DNA of 64,000 bases from an uncultured Treponema sp. (GCA_910584475.1 CAJUBD010000005.1:62001-126000); one strand, 5' to 3'; shown: positions 6,884 through 15,669, numbered from the stretch's first letter. Program-made: numbers and translations. The notes: generated by a model from the sequence alone, not told the origin.

Positions 6884-7693
6884 CTACGCGAGCTGGTTCA
6901 ACGAATACTGCGTCAGGTTCAAAAACTGCCTTTTCAAAACGGGATTTACTTTTTCTTCTCCCACCGCTTCGTCGAAAGCCTTTTCCGCAGTGCTTGAAAA
7001 AGCGTCGATTACTTTCTCGCTTATCGGAAGTCGCATTCCCAGAAGTTTGTTTTCCAATTCGCGGCTCGAAAAGACAACCGCGCCGGCAAATACAATGCGC
7101 ACGTTTATGAGCGCGCTTTTTTCGGTCTTTGCCAAAAAGCAAAACGATGCGGAATCTTTTTCGAGCGTGTGGCGTGGTCCGCAGCGGCGATAAATCGAAA
7201 CGTCCCAGTCTTCGTTGGGAACGCGGATATTTACGATGACGCTTTTTGGCGGAACGCCCGCAAATTTTTCGAAAGGCATCGTGGAAAAACTTTGCGTTTC
7301 CGCGTTCCTGAAACGAAGCATCGTGTTCAACGCCAAAAGCGGCGCGTAAAGAGTTCCGTGGATTTCCTTGGTGCAGATGTTTCCGCCGAGCGTCGCCATA
7401 TTGCGCACGAAATGGTTCGCCGTGTTCAATATCGCCATGTACAAAATTTCAGGGATTCTCTCTTCGCCCAAATCCAAAATTTCGTTCAGCGTTACGGCAG
7501 GACCAAAGTCAATGAAAAGTTCGTGGCGGTTTATGCTTCTCATGTCTGCGACATTTCTCGTGCAAAGCGATTTTTCCGGAAGCTGTGAAATCTGGGTGCA
7601 CCCCCCGACGATTTCCAGTTTTGGCGTATTTTTGATTTGATAGAGAACTTCGGAAATGTTTTTGGCGAAAAGCAGCGTTTTATTTGTTTCCAT
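6884..7693 (-). CDS. Molybdenum hydroxylase FAD-binding subunit
   Basis: A 269-residue protein of the xanthine dehydrogenase/CO dehydrogenase medium-subunit family, which carries electrons from the iron-sulfur subunit through FAD. Recognised are VGGCTQISQL (family GGTDL position), the FAD-contacting NMATLGGNIC motif and a CO-dehydrogenase-type C-terminal domain. The start chosen is METNK at 7693, which overlaps the upstream iron-sulfur gene by 14 bp. It is the last gene of a minus-strand operon with the [2Fe-2S] and molybdopterin-type subunits. Unlike the large subunit, its cofactor motifs look intact. Confidence 0.85.
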   Translation of the reverse strand: METNKTLLFAKNISEVLYQIKNTPKLEIVGGCTQISQLPEKSLCTRNVADMRSINRHELFIDFGPAVTLNEILDLGEERIPEILYMAILNTANHFVRNMATLGGNICTKEIHGTLYAPLLALNTMLRFRNAETQSFSTMPFEKFAGVPPKSVIVNIRVPNEDWDVSIYRRCGPRHTLEKDSASFCFLAKTEKSALINVRIVFAGAVVFSSRELENKLLGMRLPISEKVIDAFSSTAEKAFDEAVGEEKVNPVLKRQFLNLTQYSLNQLA

Positions 7694-8171
7694 TTTTTCT
7701 TTGGTTTTCCTTTTCAAAATGAATTTGCGTCGCGTAAATTATTCCGTTTATCAAAGTGTCGGATTCGACGCAGCATTCTTTGAGCGAACGAACGCGCTCG
7801 AAAACTTGCTCGCGGGTCGGATTGGAAAATGTGTTTATGATTTCGTAGGCGGCAAAAATCTTCGCGGCGTTGCAATATCCGCAGAGCGAAACGCCGGCTT
7901 TCTCAAATCCTTTCATGATTTCCTGATATTGCGTCTGCTTGGAAAAAAATTCCAGCGTGACGATTTTCGCGCCGTTCAGGATTCCGATCGGAATCGCGCA
8001 GCTCAAGACGCATTTTCCGTCTAGCAAAACCGCACAAGAACCGCAGCTGAAATTTTCGCATCCGCATTTTACGCTCAGAAAATTTTGTTTTCGCAAAACG
8101 CTCAAAAGCCTTTCGTCGGGATTTTCGTTGAGGGAGAATTGCCGTTCGTTTACCGTGAGGTTTACCTTCAT
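7680..8171 (-). CDS. Molybdenum hydroxylase [2Fe-2S] subunit
   Basis: A 163-residue iron-sulfur subunit. The plant-ferredoxin-type N-terminal domain has the expected CGCENFSCGSC...C cluster at about residues 40-62. The helical second domain begins CGYC, but the partner CxC motif is replaced by KECCVES, so one ligand of the second cluster is shifted or missing. The start MKVNLTV (8171) overlaps the large-subunit stop as ATGA; an upstream extension to 8282 would read into the large-subunit gene. In the family this subunit shuttles electrons from the molybdenum site to FAD. The altered second cluster parallels motif loss in the large subunit. Confidence 0.85.
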   Translation of the reverse strand: MKVNLTVNERQFSLNENPDERLLSVLRKQNFLSVKCGCENFSCGSCAVLLDGKCVLSCAIPIGILNGAKIVTLEFFSKQTQYQEIMKGFEKAGVSLCGYCNAAKIFAAYEIINTFSNPTREQVFERVRSLKECCVESDTLINGIIYATQIHFEKENQRKNGNK

Positions 8172-10312
8172 TGCGCGTCGCCTTCCTTGTTTTCTTTTTT
8201 TTCTGGCTTTTCCGAAGCTTTTGCCTGTGACAAAAGATTGAAAAGCGAGTCGGATTTTAGCGGAAGGAAATTTTCGTTGCAATTCAATGCCTGTGAAATC
8301 GCGGCCGAGAACGCCGCCGGCAATGCCTTTTTTATGAGCGCTCCGATTTGCTTGCTTTCCGCTTCGGAATTTACAAATGCGATGTAAATTTTTTCGGCAT
8401 CGAGCTTTTCACCTTCCACAAGTTCAGCGAGCGTTTTTTGAATCGAAAATTTTATCCTTGTCTCCGCTTCCTTGATGGCGAGAATCTTTCCCGCGCTCAC
8501 CGTCACCCAAATATTTTTGATTTTCGGCCAAAACGTGCACGGATCGATTTGCAAGTCCAAAACCAACGCCGCGAACGATGTCGAACTGAACGGAACGCCG
8601 CGAAATTTTATTTTGTTCCATTGGTTTATCTGCGCCTTTGTGATGCTTTTGCTTACAGTGATGGGGAGCGGATCTCGAAAACGCTTTGCCTGAATTCCAT
8701 GGCAGCATTTCCGCAAAAGTCCCGCCATAATCGAAAGGTTTGAATAGAAATTTTCCGGCGTGAGAGGCTCGTCTTTGAGCCTGAAATCGGAATTTATTTT
8801 TACCATTTTCGGTTCGATTTGTAGAATTTCGGCGGCAATATTTTTCCAAATTTCCAAAACTGGAGCGCTCGGAGTGTGCGCGTGGATTACGAGCGTTCCG
8901 TCTTTTTGCAGCGTTGTCTGCATTTTTTGTCCGTACTCGAAAATGCTCGTGCCGTAATAGCCACTCGCGTCATAAGCGCATGCAAGCCCTGTGCCGCGCG
9001 GAGAAATTCCGTGCCCCTTGTAGCCGGCGATTTTTTCGTAGCCGAATTCCGAATTGATTTTGCTTGTGGCGAATTTCCTGCGGAAGTCGCTTTGCCGCAA
9101 AACCGCTTCAAGGGTGTCGCGTGGTCGCTCCACTTCCAGCACGAACGGCATTTTTGTTTTTTCACTTTTTAAAATAGTGGAATTTGCGATTCTTATCTCG
9201 TCGGGCGAGAATCCAGTCTTCGAGCAAATTTTTTGCAATTGGTTTTCAATCGCGAAAAATGAAGGGGCGTCCATAGTCTCGAGGTTCACCGAAGTAGGCG
9301 GCTTTTGTGAAGCCGTGGCTTGCGCCGTGATTTCCAATTTGTCGAAATGATAGATGCTCGTGGAAGCGATCGTAAGGCGGTCGATGATTTCCTGCGCGAA
9401 AGGATTGTACGCGCCCGCGTCAAAGTCGATGTCGATGCTTGCCGCCTTGATCACGCCTTCTTGCGTGAGCGCGGTTTTGTGAGTGATCGATACTTCGCCA
9501 GGATTTGAAAAAAGTTTCGCCTGTTCGCCTTGTGAAAGGCTCAATGCTACGGCCTTGCCCGAAACAATCGATGCCGCGCAAATCTGGCAGACCAAAAGAG
9601 TGTTGCCCCAAAGGCTGTTCGTGCTCGGCGTTGAAGAAAGCGTCTTGTTTATGAAAATTTTTTCTTCGGAAATTGCGAAAGCCGAAGAAAGATTTTGCGT
9701 CAAATGTCGCGGCCAATGCGTCGGCGTGAAAATCGTGAGGGAGTCTTTTTCAAAATGACAGAGCGCTCCGTCCGTTTCGTTTTGCGGAGTGGAATTGAGG
9801 CGGTAGGTCCATTTGTTGCGGACCGTAAAAGCTGCGCGCGTGAAATGCTTGGAAATGTTTTTCTGCCTGCCGCCGCCAATCACGATGTGCTTTTGTGAAA
9901 GGACTTTCTTTTCCTTTTCTGCGGACACACTTTCGATTTCTATTTTCATCGACGATGCGATTTCTTCCAAAACTTTTTTTTCAGGTCCTGCCAAAATCGC
10001 AAGCGATTGTCCTTCGTACAATATTTTTTCCGAGCAGAAAATGTCGCTTGTCGTGCCCAGCGTTTCGATTGAATTCTTCCCGGGAAAATTTTTCGCCGTT
10101 ACAAGAAAATAGCCTTCCGGCAAATATTTCGCCTCGACGCTTTTTAAAATGCCGTTTTTTTTGGGACTCCTGACAATTTTCGCGAAAATCATTCCGTCCA
10201 TTTTAAGATCGCTGTAAAAATCCTTCATATTTTGCGCGTGGATTTTCGAGGAATTTTTTACCGCTGATTTTCTTTTGCTCGTTTCGTTAGGTACTGTTTT
10301 TTTTTCAGACAT
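8168..10312 (-). CDS. Molybdopterin-type large subunit of a xanthine dehydrogenase-like enzyme, degenerate motifs
   Basis: A 714-residue protein with the overall fold order of xanthine/aldehyde oxidase large subunits. It is recognised through the EGQSLAILAGP segment, QEGVIKAASIDIDFDAGAY, and GTGLACAYDASGYYG. Several hallmark cofactor motifs are absent. The position of GGGFGGK reads STNSLWGN, the diGQG loop reads TPSAPVLEIW, and the C-terminal GVGE with the catalytic glutamate reads SEAESK. The reading frame is nevertheless full length, and all three subunits are coupled by overlaps. It may act on an unusual substrate, bind cofactor differently, or be losing function. It overlaps the upstream aminotransferase gene by 8 bp, which is unusual company for such an enzyme. 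Confidence 0.75.
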   Translation of the reverse strand: MSEKKTVPNETSKRKSAVKNSSKIHAQNMKDFYSDLKMDGMIFAKIVRSPKKNGILKSVEAKYLPEGYFLVTAKNFPGKNSIETLGTTSDIFCSEKILYEGQSLAILAGPEKKVLEEIASSMKIEIESVSAEKEKKVLSQKHIVIGGGRQKNISKHFTRAAFTVRNKWTYRLNSTPQNETDGALCHFEKDSLTIFTPTHWPRHLTQNLSSAFAISEEKIFINKTLSSTPSTNSLWGNTLLVCQICAASIVSGKAVALSLSQGEQAKLFSNPGEVSITHKTALTQEGVIKAASIDIDFDAGAYNPFAQEIIDRLTIASTSIYHFDKLEITAQATASQKPPTSVNLETMDAPSFFAIENQLQKICSKTGFSPDEIRIANSTILKSEKTKMPFVLEVERPRDTLEAVLRQSDFRRKFATSKINSEFGYEKIAGYKGHGISPRGTGLACAYDASGYYGTSIFEYGQKMQTTLQKDGTLVIHAHTPSAPVLEIWKNIAAEILQIEPKMVKINSDFRLKDEPLTPENFYSNLSIMAGLLRKCCHGIQAKRFRDPLPITVSKSITKAQINQWNKIKFRGVPFSSTSFAALVLDLQIDPCTFWPKIKNIWVTVSAGKILAIKEAETRIKFSIQKTLAELVEGEKLDAEKIYIAFVNSEAESKQIGALIKKALPAAFSAAISQALNCNENFLPLKSDSLFNLLSQAKASEKPEKKENKEGDAQ

Positions 10313-11540
10313 GATTTGAACACCCCGTTTTTTTTACCGCGTCAATCACTTTTTTCGCCATTTCACTTGTCATGTCCGGCCAGAGCGGAAGCGTGATTGT
10401 CGCGGCATAAGCGCGCGCCGCGTTCGGAAAATTTTCCGCCGTGAAATCCGCGTCGAGATTTTTCCAATATGTGAAATAAAAAAGCGGAATGAAGTGCACG
10501 GAAATCCCGATTCCCATTTTTTGCAATTCGCGGGCGAATTCATCGCGAGCTATTTTCAGTTTATCGGGAACGATTCGGAGCAAGTACAAGTGCCAAGAGT
10601 TTCCTTCGCCGTCGGGCGGAAGGCGAACAAAGTCCAAATCCTTGAACGCTTCGTTGTACATTCGAACGATGCGCTTTCGCCTTTCGAAAAAATCGTTCGC
10701 GCGAGAAAGTTGCACTCTTCCCATCGCCGCCAAAATGTCCGGCAGATTGAATTTGTATCCGCTTTCAACAATGTCGTATTCCCACGACGCGCGCGGAGAA
10801 GTGTAGCGGTCCCAAGTGCTTCTGTCCATTCCGTGCATGCGCATAATGCGCATCCTTTTCGCCACGTCCGCATTTCTCGTGCAGACCATTCCGCCTTCCG
10901 CAGTCGTCATCGTCTTCGTTACATAAAACGAAAAAACTCCGGCGTCGCAAATTGTTCCGGCAAATCCAAGTTCGGTAAGGGAGGGGAAAGAATGCGCCGC
11001 GTCTTCGATGACTTTTACGCCGTATTTATGCGCCACTTGCACAAGGGAACGCATGTCGCATACATTTCCCGCGATGTGAACGGCGACAATCGCGCACACT
11101 TTTTTATCCGTGTCTCGCCGCAAAATTTCTTCCACTTTTTTAATGTCAATCGAATATGTGTCACTCTCGATGTCGGCGAAAATCACGTCCGCGCCCAAAT
11201 GTTTTGCGCACGCCGCCGTTGAGACGAATGTGTATGGAGTCGTGATTACGGCGCGTCCTTGCCGCACTCCCAAAGCCTCCATCGCCAAAATCATTCCGCT
11301 CGTATTGCTGTTTACGGCAAGGCTTATCACGTCATCATTTGAAAGTGCCGTCTGCTCGCGCGTGTCCTTCACATTTTTCCCGACGTGGTTCATAAAATCG
11401 GAAAATTCCTTTTCAAATGCCAAAGCCTCGCTCCCAGTAGTGAGCCAGCCAGAGCGCAAGACTTTCAGTACGGCTTCTTCTTCCGCCCTAGAAATTGAAG
11501 GACGCGAAAACGGAACTTCAAGCGAATCGGAGTCAGACAT
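10305..11540 (-). CDS. DegT/DnrJ/EryC1/StrS-type PLP sugar aminotransferase
   Basis: A 411-residue aminotransferase that would convert a UDP-4-keto-6-deoxy sugar to the 4-amino sugar using glutamate and PLP. Diagnostic are NSNTSGMILAMEALGV, TTPYTFVSTA, VIEDAAHSFPS (aspartate contacting PLP) and FYVTKTMTTAEGG, whose lysine would form the Schiff base. The start MSDSDS at 11540 lies within the 3' end of the dehydratase gene (8-bp overlap), so the two enzymes are translationally linked and probably consecutive. A 4,6-dehydratase followed by such an aminotransferase is the PglF-PglE type start of bacillosamine, legionaminate or related pathways. The product here is unproven. Confidence 0.9.
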   Translation of the reverse strand: MSDSDSLEVPFSRPSISRAEEEAVLKVLRSGWLTTGSEALAFEKEFSDFMNHVGKNVKDTREQTALSNDDVISLAVNSNTSGMILAMEALGVRQGRAVITTPYTFVSTAACAKHLGADVIFADIESDTYSIDIKKVEEILRRDTDKKVCAIVAVHIAGNVCDMRSLVQVAHKYGVKVIEDAAHSFPSLTELGFAGTICDAGVFSFYVTKTMTTAEGGMVCTRNADVAKRMRIMRMHGMDRSTWDRYTSPRASWEYDIVESGYKFNLPDILAAMGRVQLSRANDFFERRKRIVRMYNEAFKDLDFVRLPPDGEGNSWHLYLLRIVPDKLKIARDEFARELQKMGIGISVHFIPLFYFTYWKNLDADFTAENFPNAARAYAATITLPLWPDMTSEMAKKVIDAVKKTGCSNHV

Positions 11541-13065
11541 ATTGTGCCACCTTTCCGTTGCGTTCATAAAATTCCTTCAGCGAAGGAATCGCGCCGCACA
11601 GAATTTCTTTGAGCGCGTCGGCGTTCCTATAGTTTTCTCCGCCAAAGCAAATGGGCGTGAGTTTTTCCAAAAGCTCGTTCAAGTTGAATCCAAGCGCGGA
11701 AGAATTTTTGAGTTTGAGAATTTTCGGAAAAGCCGTTGGCTCAGGCGATTCCTCTTTTGCCCAAAGCGGCTCTGTGAGACGCTCGCCGGGACGCGGCTTC
11801 GTGTATTTTATTTCGATGTCCTTTCCCACTTCAAGCCCGCTGAATAAAATTATCTGTTCCGCCAAGTCCTTTATCTTGATTGGCTCGCCCATGTCCAAAA
11901 GATACGACGCGCCGTTCACGCCCGTTCCCCCCGCCTGAAGCACGAGAGAGCACGCTTCAGGAATCGTCATAAAATATCGCTCCATATTCTCGTCGGTGAC
12001 TGTGAGTGGTCCGCCGTTTTTGATTTGTTCCATGAAAAGCGGCAGGATAGAGCCGCGCGAGCCGAGTACGTTTCCGAATCTTACGAACAAATACGCCGCC
12101 TCGCTTTCGCCGGAATCCGCCGACTGCTTTTTTTGGATTTTGCTCGCCGTTTCCAAGACCAGTTTTTCGCAAATCATCTTCGACGCGCCGTAGACAGAAA
12201 CCGGTTCGACTGCCTTGTCTGTCGAAATGAGCACGAATTTTTTTACGCCCGATTCCGCCGCCGCGTCCAAAAGATTTTTCGTGCCGAACACATTGTTTTC
12301 CACCGCCGCCACTGCGTTTTCTTCCATAAGCGGAACATGCTTGTACGCCGCGCAATGGAAAATCGCGTCGCACTTTGTGGCTCGCACTATGTGGCGCACA
12401 TATTCTCTGTCTTTCATGTCGCCGATAATCGGGACAATCGTCGCCGCCTCGCCGACGCCCTCTTGCTGCAAGACGCGCAGTTCCTTGTCAATGAGGTAAA
12501 TCGAATTCTCTCCGTGCCCGAAAAGATAGAGCCGTTCCGCGCCGCCCGAAAGAAGTTGCCGTGCAAGTTCCGAACCAATCGAGCCGCCCGCGCCCGTAAT
12601 CATCACGCGCTTCGAGCGCAGATACGAAAGGCTTTCGCGAAGCGGAATCGTAACAGGCGTGCGCCCGAGAATGTCAAGCGGATCGATTTCGCGCGCCTGC
12701 ACGAGGTGTGCCGTTCCGTTCACCACCTGGCTTATGCTTGGAAGAATTTTTATTCGTAGAAATCCGCTAGCCTTGAGAGCCTTGTAGATTTTTGCTATCC
12801 GTTCGACATTCGCGGTGGGAATTGCGAGAATCGCCTCGTCGCTCGGCTTCGGGTTCAGCACAAGCGCGATGTCGTCAATCGGACCTAAGACGGGGATGCC
12901 GTCGATTTCCGTGCCGATTAAATTCTTGTCGTCGTCAAGAAACGCGCGGACATTGCCGAAGATTTTCTTGCGCTTTATGTCGCCGGCAATCATCTGCCCT
13001 GCGAATCCCGCGCCGATAATGTAGAGCGTCTTGTCCTTGCTGTAGCCGTTTTCACCGTAATTCAT
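11533..13065 (-). CDS. UDP-sugar 4,6-dehydratase, CapD/PglF/WbpM-like
   Basis: A 510-residue nucleotide-sugar dehydratase. Residues 15-140 form a Rossmann-like domain (YIIGAGFAGQMIA). The catalytic SDR domain follows, with GAGGSIGSE (NAD binding), CAAYKHVPLME, and STDKAVEPVSVYGASK carrying the Tyr-x-x-x-Lys pair. The usual four N-terminal membrane helices of PglF/WbpM are missing, so this is a soluble, shorter form. The start MNYGEN was chosen because GGGTGGG precedes it. It opens the minus-strand run of five overlapping genes. It would supply 4-keto-6-deoxy UDP-HexNAc to the next gene, possibly for flagellin or surface glycans. Confidence 0.88.
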   Translation of the reverse strand: MNYGENGYSKDKTLYIIGAGFAGQMIAGDIKRKKIFGNVRAFLDDDKNLIGTEIDGIPVLGPIDDIALVLNPKPSDEAILAIPTANVERIAKIYKALKASGFLRIKILPSISQVVNGTAHLVQAREIDPLDILGRTPVTIPLRESLSYLRSKRVMITGAGGSIGSELARQLLSGGAERLYLFGHGENSIYLIDKELRVLQQEGVGEAATIVPIIGDMKDREYVRHIVRATKCDAIFHCAAYKHVPLMEENAVAAVENNVFGTKNLLDAAAESGVKKFVLISTDKAVEPVSVYGASKMICEKLVLETASKIQKKQSADSGESEAAYLFVRFGNVLGSRGSILPLFMEQIKNGGPLTVTDENMERYFMTIPEACSLVLQAGGTGVNGASYLLDMGEPIKIKDLAEQIILFSGLEVGKDIEIKYTKPRPGERLTEPLWAKEESPEPTAFPKILKLKNSSALGFNLNELLEKLTPICFGGENYRNADALKEILCGAIPSLKEFYERNGKVAQYV

Positions 13066-13182
13066 TTTCCCACCCTTGGAATTATACCACAGAATCGCTT
13101 TGTGTGCAAGCAAAATTCTCAAAAGTCGCCAAATGAAAAATATCTAAACATTTCACTGTGAATTCCGATATTTGAAAGAGAC

Positions 13183-13221
13183 AATAAAAATTGTCGCAAA
13201 AATAGTGCGACAATTTTTATT
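13183..13221. terminator. 15-bp perfect hairpin between divergent genes
   Basis: AATAAAAATTGTCGC (13183-13197) pairs with GCGACAATTTTTATT (13207-13221) around a nine-base loop. The A-rich left arm and T-rich right arm make it terminator-like in both directions. It nevertheless lies between two divergent starts (13065 minus, 13243 plus), where it would fall in the leader of the plus-strand gene. Confidence 0.6.
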
Positions 13222-13242
13222 TCGAGTTTTTTGGGAGAATAA

Positions 13243-13764
13243 ATGAAAAAAAACTTTTTGGCATTTTTTTTGCTGGGCATGAGCGCATTGCTGAACGCGA
13301 AAAGTTTTTCCCTGCAAATTGTCCAAAGAAACACCGGCGGAGAAACCATTTTCGACACTTCATATGTCGTCGAGCAGGCGATTATGGATTATTTTTTCGA
13401 CAGGGGAACAATAGTTTCGAACAATTCCGTCATAGTCTCGGACAATGATGCCGCCAAAGAAAAAACGCGGTTGCACCGCTCGTTTGTCGAAGCGCAAGAG
13501 GGCAGCATGAATTTGTTCATAAAACTTTTTTTGAACTACGCTTTGGAGGATTCGACGAATCCCTCGGCGGTTCTTTTGAGCAACATAAGGGATGCCGAGG
13601 TGGAAATCGTTTCAGTTTCGGATTTGAATGTCCTGCTTGAGGAAAAATTCGTTCCCGAAAAGGCCAATTCGTTCAATGACAATCGCGGCGGCGTCGAATC
13701 GTTTGCTACCGACATCGCCGTCAAAATTCAGGCAAGCCTTGCCAAAAAGGATGGTGCATTATGA
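13243..13764 (+). CDS. Secreted hypothetical protein upstream of the SPOR protein
   Basis: A 173-residue protein with a signal peptide (MKKNFLAFFLLGMSALLNAKS). The mature part has a segment FDTSYVVEQAIMDYFFDRGTIV and ends in charged helices. I recognise no named domain. Length and composition suit a small periplasmic accessory protein. GGGAG precedes the ATG. The stop overlaps the start of the SPOR-domain gene (ATGA), so the pair is one operon and probably acts in the same envelope process. A 15-bp hairpin lies in its leader. Confidence 0.7.
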   Translation: MKKNFLAFFLLGMSALLNAKSFSLQIVQRNTGGETIFDTSYVVEQAIMDYFFDRGTIVSNNSVIVSDNDAAKEKTRLHRSFVEAQEGSMNLFIKLFLNYALEDSTNPSAVLLSNIRDAEVEIVSVSDLNVLLEEKFVPEKANSFNDNRGGVESFATDIAVKIQASLAKKDGAL

Positions 13765-15299
13765 AAAAATCATTTTTCGCTTTCGCATTTGTGGCCGCGC
13801 TTTTGTTCGCACAAAATGTTTTCGCTTCTTCAAGCCCATCTTTGGACGGACGGGCCGTCGTCGCCAAAAGCGGCACTTTCCCGAAAGGCTACTTTGCCAA
13901 AACCGTCGGGTATCTTCCGGGGGACTCGATAAGCGTGACGAATCCCGTGAACGGTCGGCAGGTGAGCATTCTTGTCATAGGGTCTTTGGACGCGTCGGAA
14001 GGCGTCGCCATACTGCTTTCGCCCGAGGCCGCAGAAGCTCTTTCCATAAAAAGGGATTCCAACAATCTTGTAAAGCTCACCAAGCGCAATGGTACCGCCG
14101 ACACTGTGGCGAACGGAAGCGCCGTCATTACTAATGTATTGCAAGAAGAAGTCGAAGAATTGGAAGACGAAATCGCCGAAACTGAAAATGCTTTTGAAGA
14201 AATGGCAGAAGTGTTGGCGGAAGAGACAGAGGAAATTCCTTCGGGAGAATTCGATGTGGATGAAGAGATTCCCGAAGATACGGAAAATGCCGTGTCAGAA
14301 ACCGAAGGCGTTTTCGAGGACATTCCGGAAGAGACGGAAAATGCTGTCGCCGAAGCCGAAAAAGATTTAGAGGAAATCCCCGAGGAGACAGAAGAGGACA
14401 TTGCTGAAAAGTCGGAAAAAGAGCTGGCAAACGTTGAAGAAATCCCCGAGGAAGCGGAAGAAGAATCTGATGGCATCGCGTATGAGCGAGTGGAAGACTG
14501 GTATATTCCCGAAGACAGCTTCGACGAAAACAGCGAAGCCGAAGAAGTTTTTGATGAGATTCCTGAAGAAACGGAAGAGGAATCTGACGAAATCGTATAC
14601 GAGCGTGTGGAAGACTATTGTATTCCTGAAGATTCCGATAGGTTTGCCGAATCCGACGAGATTCCCGAGGAAAAGGTGGAGATGGCAGACGAAATCCCTG
14701 AAGACGCGGAAAAAGAATCTGACGAAATTGTTTATGAGCGCGTGGAGGACTATTGCATTCCGGAGGATTCCGACGAGAACCTTGAGGAAATCCCCGAAGA
14801 AAAAGCCGAACTTGCGGAATCGGAAAACGCCTACGAGGATGGAAATCCATATCTTGAAAGCGAAATTTCAGAAACTGAGACAGCGGCTGAAGACGAATAC
14901 GAAGCCATCGTGCTTGTTCCGGCGGAAGAAAATCCTCCTGAGCCTGAATCCGGAGAAAAGGAATTTGACAAGGATAGCGTCGCGAAAGCGGAAGTCTCTC
15001 CCAAATCTGACGCAAAATCAGAGCCGCCGTCATCTACTAAAGGCAGCGCCGCTTATCTGAAAAGCGAGTCCGACTTGGAATCGCAAAAATATTATGTGCA
15101 GATTGCGGTCTATACGAAAAACGAAAATGTCGAGCAGTTGGACGCGCTTTATGGCAGACGGTATCCGCTTACGATATTGGACGAAGGCGCGCGCAAGACC
15201 GTCCTTGTAGGACCTCTCGGCATGGACGAATACGGAAGCGTCCTCGAGCGATTCAAACTGTTCGGGTTTAGCGATGCGTTCGTAAGGCAGGCAAACTGA
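13761..15299 (+). CDS. SPOR-domain envelope protein with acidic repeats
   Basis: A 512-residue secreted protein. It has a signal peptide (to about residue 22), then a compact domain (about 28-115; VVAKSGTFPKGYFAKTVGYLPGDSISVTNP) that looks like an RlpA-type beta-barrel. A very acidic segment of about 280 residues follows, built on EIPEETE and DEIVYERVEDY.IPEDSD repeats. The C-terminal SPOR domain begins about residue 436 (KYYVQIAVYTKNENVEQLDAL). SPOR domains bind glycan strands lacking stem peptides at division sites, so a septal peptidoglycan role is likely. The acidic repeat may span the periplasm. It is coupled to the preceding secreted protein and followed by a strong terminator. Confidence 0.8.
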   Translation: MKKSFFAFAFVAALLFAQNVFASSSPSLDGRAVVAKSGTFPKGYFAKTVGYLPGDSISVTNPVNGRQVSILVIGSLDASEGVAILLSPEAAEALSIKRDSNNLVKLTKRNGTADTVANGSAVITNVLQEEVEELEDEIAETENAFEEMAEVLAEETEEIPSGEFDVDEEIPEDTENAVSETEGVFEDIPEETENAVAEAEKDLEEIPEETEEDIAEKSEKELANVEEIPEEAEEESDGIAYERVEDWYIPEDSFDENSEAEEVFDEIPEETEEESDEIVYERVEDYCIPEDSDRFAESDEIPEEKVEMADEIPEDAEKESDEIVYERVEDYCIPEDSDENLEEIPEEKAELAESENAYEDGNPYLESEISETETAAEDEYEAIVLVPAEENPPEPESGEKEFDKDSVAKAEVSPKSDAKSEPPSSTKGSAAYLKSESDLESQKYYVQIAVYTKNENVEQLDALYGRRYPLTILDEGARKTVLVGPLGMDEYGSVLERFKLFGFSDAFVRQAN

Positions 15300-15433
15300 T
15301 TCGAGCGGAGGGCTTCATACCCCGATGCTTGCATCGTAATAAAGGGTATAAAACCCGACTGCGATGCCTTATGAGAACAAGACCCCGACGCTCTGCGTTG
15401 AGGTATCTTGATTCGAGCGGAGGATTCATTCTT
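15298..15433 (+). repeat. Short direct repeats after the SPOR gene
   Basis: GATTCGAGCGGAGG plus (G/A)(C/T)TTCAT occurs at about 15298 and again near 15411. Between them, similar CCCCGA(T/C)GCT-type words form imperfect pairs. This is intergenic repeat debris, and no gene is seen in 15300-15669 apart from hairpins. Confidence 0.5.
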
Positions 15434-15472
15434 GACGATTGCATCGCTATGGGTAATGCCGCAAAAATGAAA

Positions 15473-15497
15473 AGCCGCCAAAACTGGCGGCTTTTTT
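15473..15497 (+). terminator. Rho-independent terminator after the SPOR gene
   Basis: AGCCGCCA (15473-15480), loop AAAC, TGGCGGCT (15485-15492), then a run of T residues. It ends the two-gene secreted-protein operon. Confidence 0.8.
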
Positions 15498-15532
15498 CAT
15501 GCGACAAATGAATCTTTCCTTATTCGTCTGCG

Positions 15533-15553
15533 CGAGTTTCTTGAAGAAACTCG
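15533..15553. repeat. CGAGTTT/AAACTCG palindrome, copy 2
   Basis: Ten-base arms around a single G (CGAGTTTCTT-G-AAGAAACTCG). Same arm family as 3123-3143, 37421-37444 and 45381-45460. Confidence 0.6.
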
Positions 15554-15555
15554 TA

Positions 15556-15592
15556 TTAAATTCAGCGGCAGTATTTTTGCCGCTGAATTTAA
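15556..15592. terminator. 15-bp hairpin downstream of tmRNA
   Basis: TTAAATTCAGCGGCA pairs with TGCCGCTGAATTTAA around a seven-base loop. It lies beyond the tmRNA terminator and may be a second, bidirectional stop. No T run longer than three follows. Confidence 0.5.
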
Positions 15593-15632
15593 ATGTTCGT
15601 GCTATCAAAGTGCTATCACGCCCCAAATTTAG

Positions 15633-15669
15633 AAAGGCTAACTCTTGATATTTCCAAGAGTTAGCCTTT
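15633..15669 (-). terminator. tmRNA terminator
   Basis: A 15-bp stem (15633-15647 with 15655-15669) begins at the last nucleotide of the tmRNA. Read on the minus strand, the second arm ends in CCTTT followed by CTAAATTT. Confidence 0.75.
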
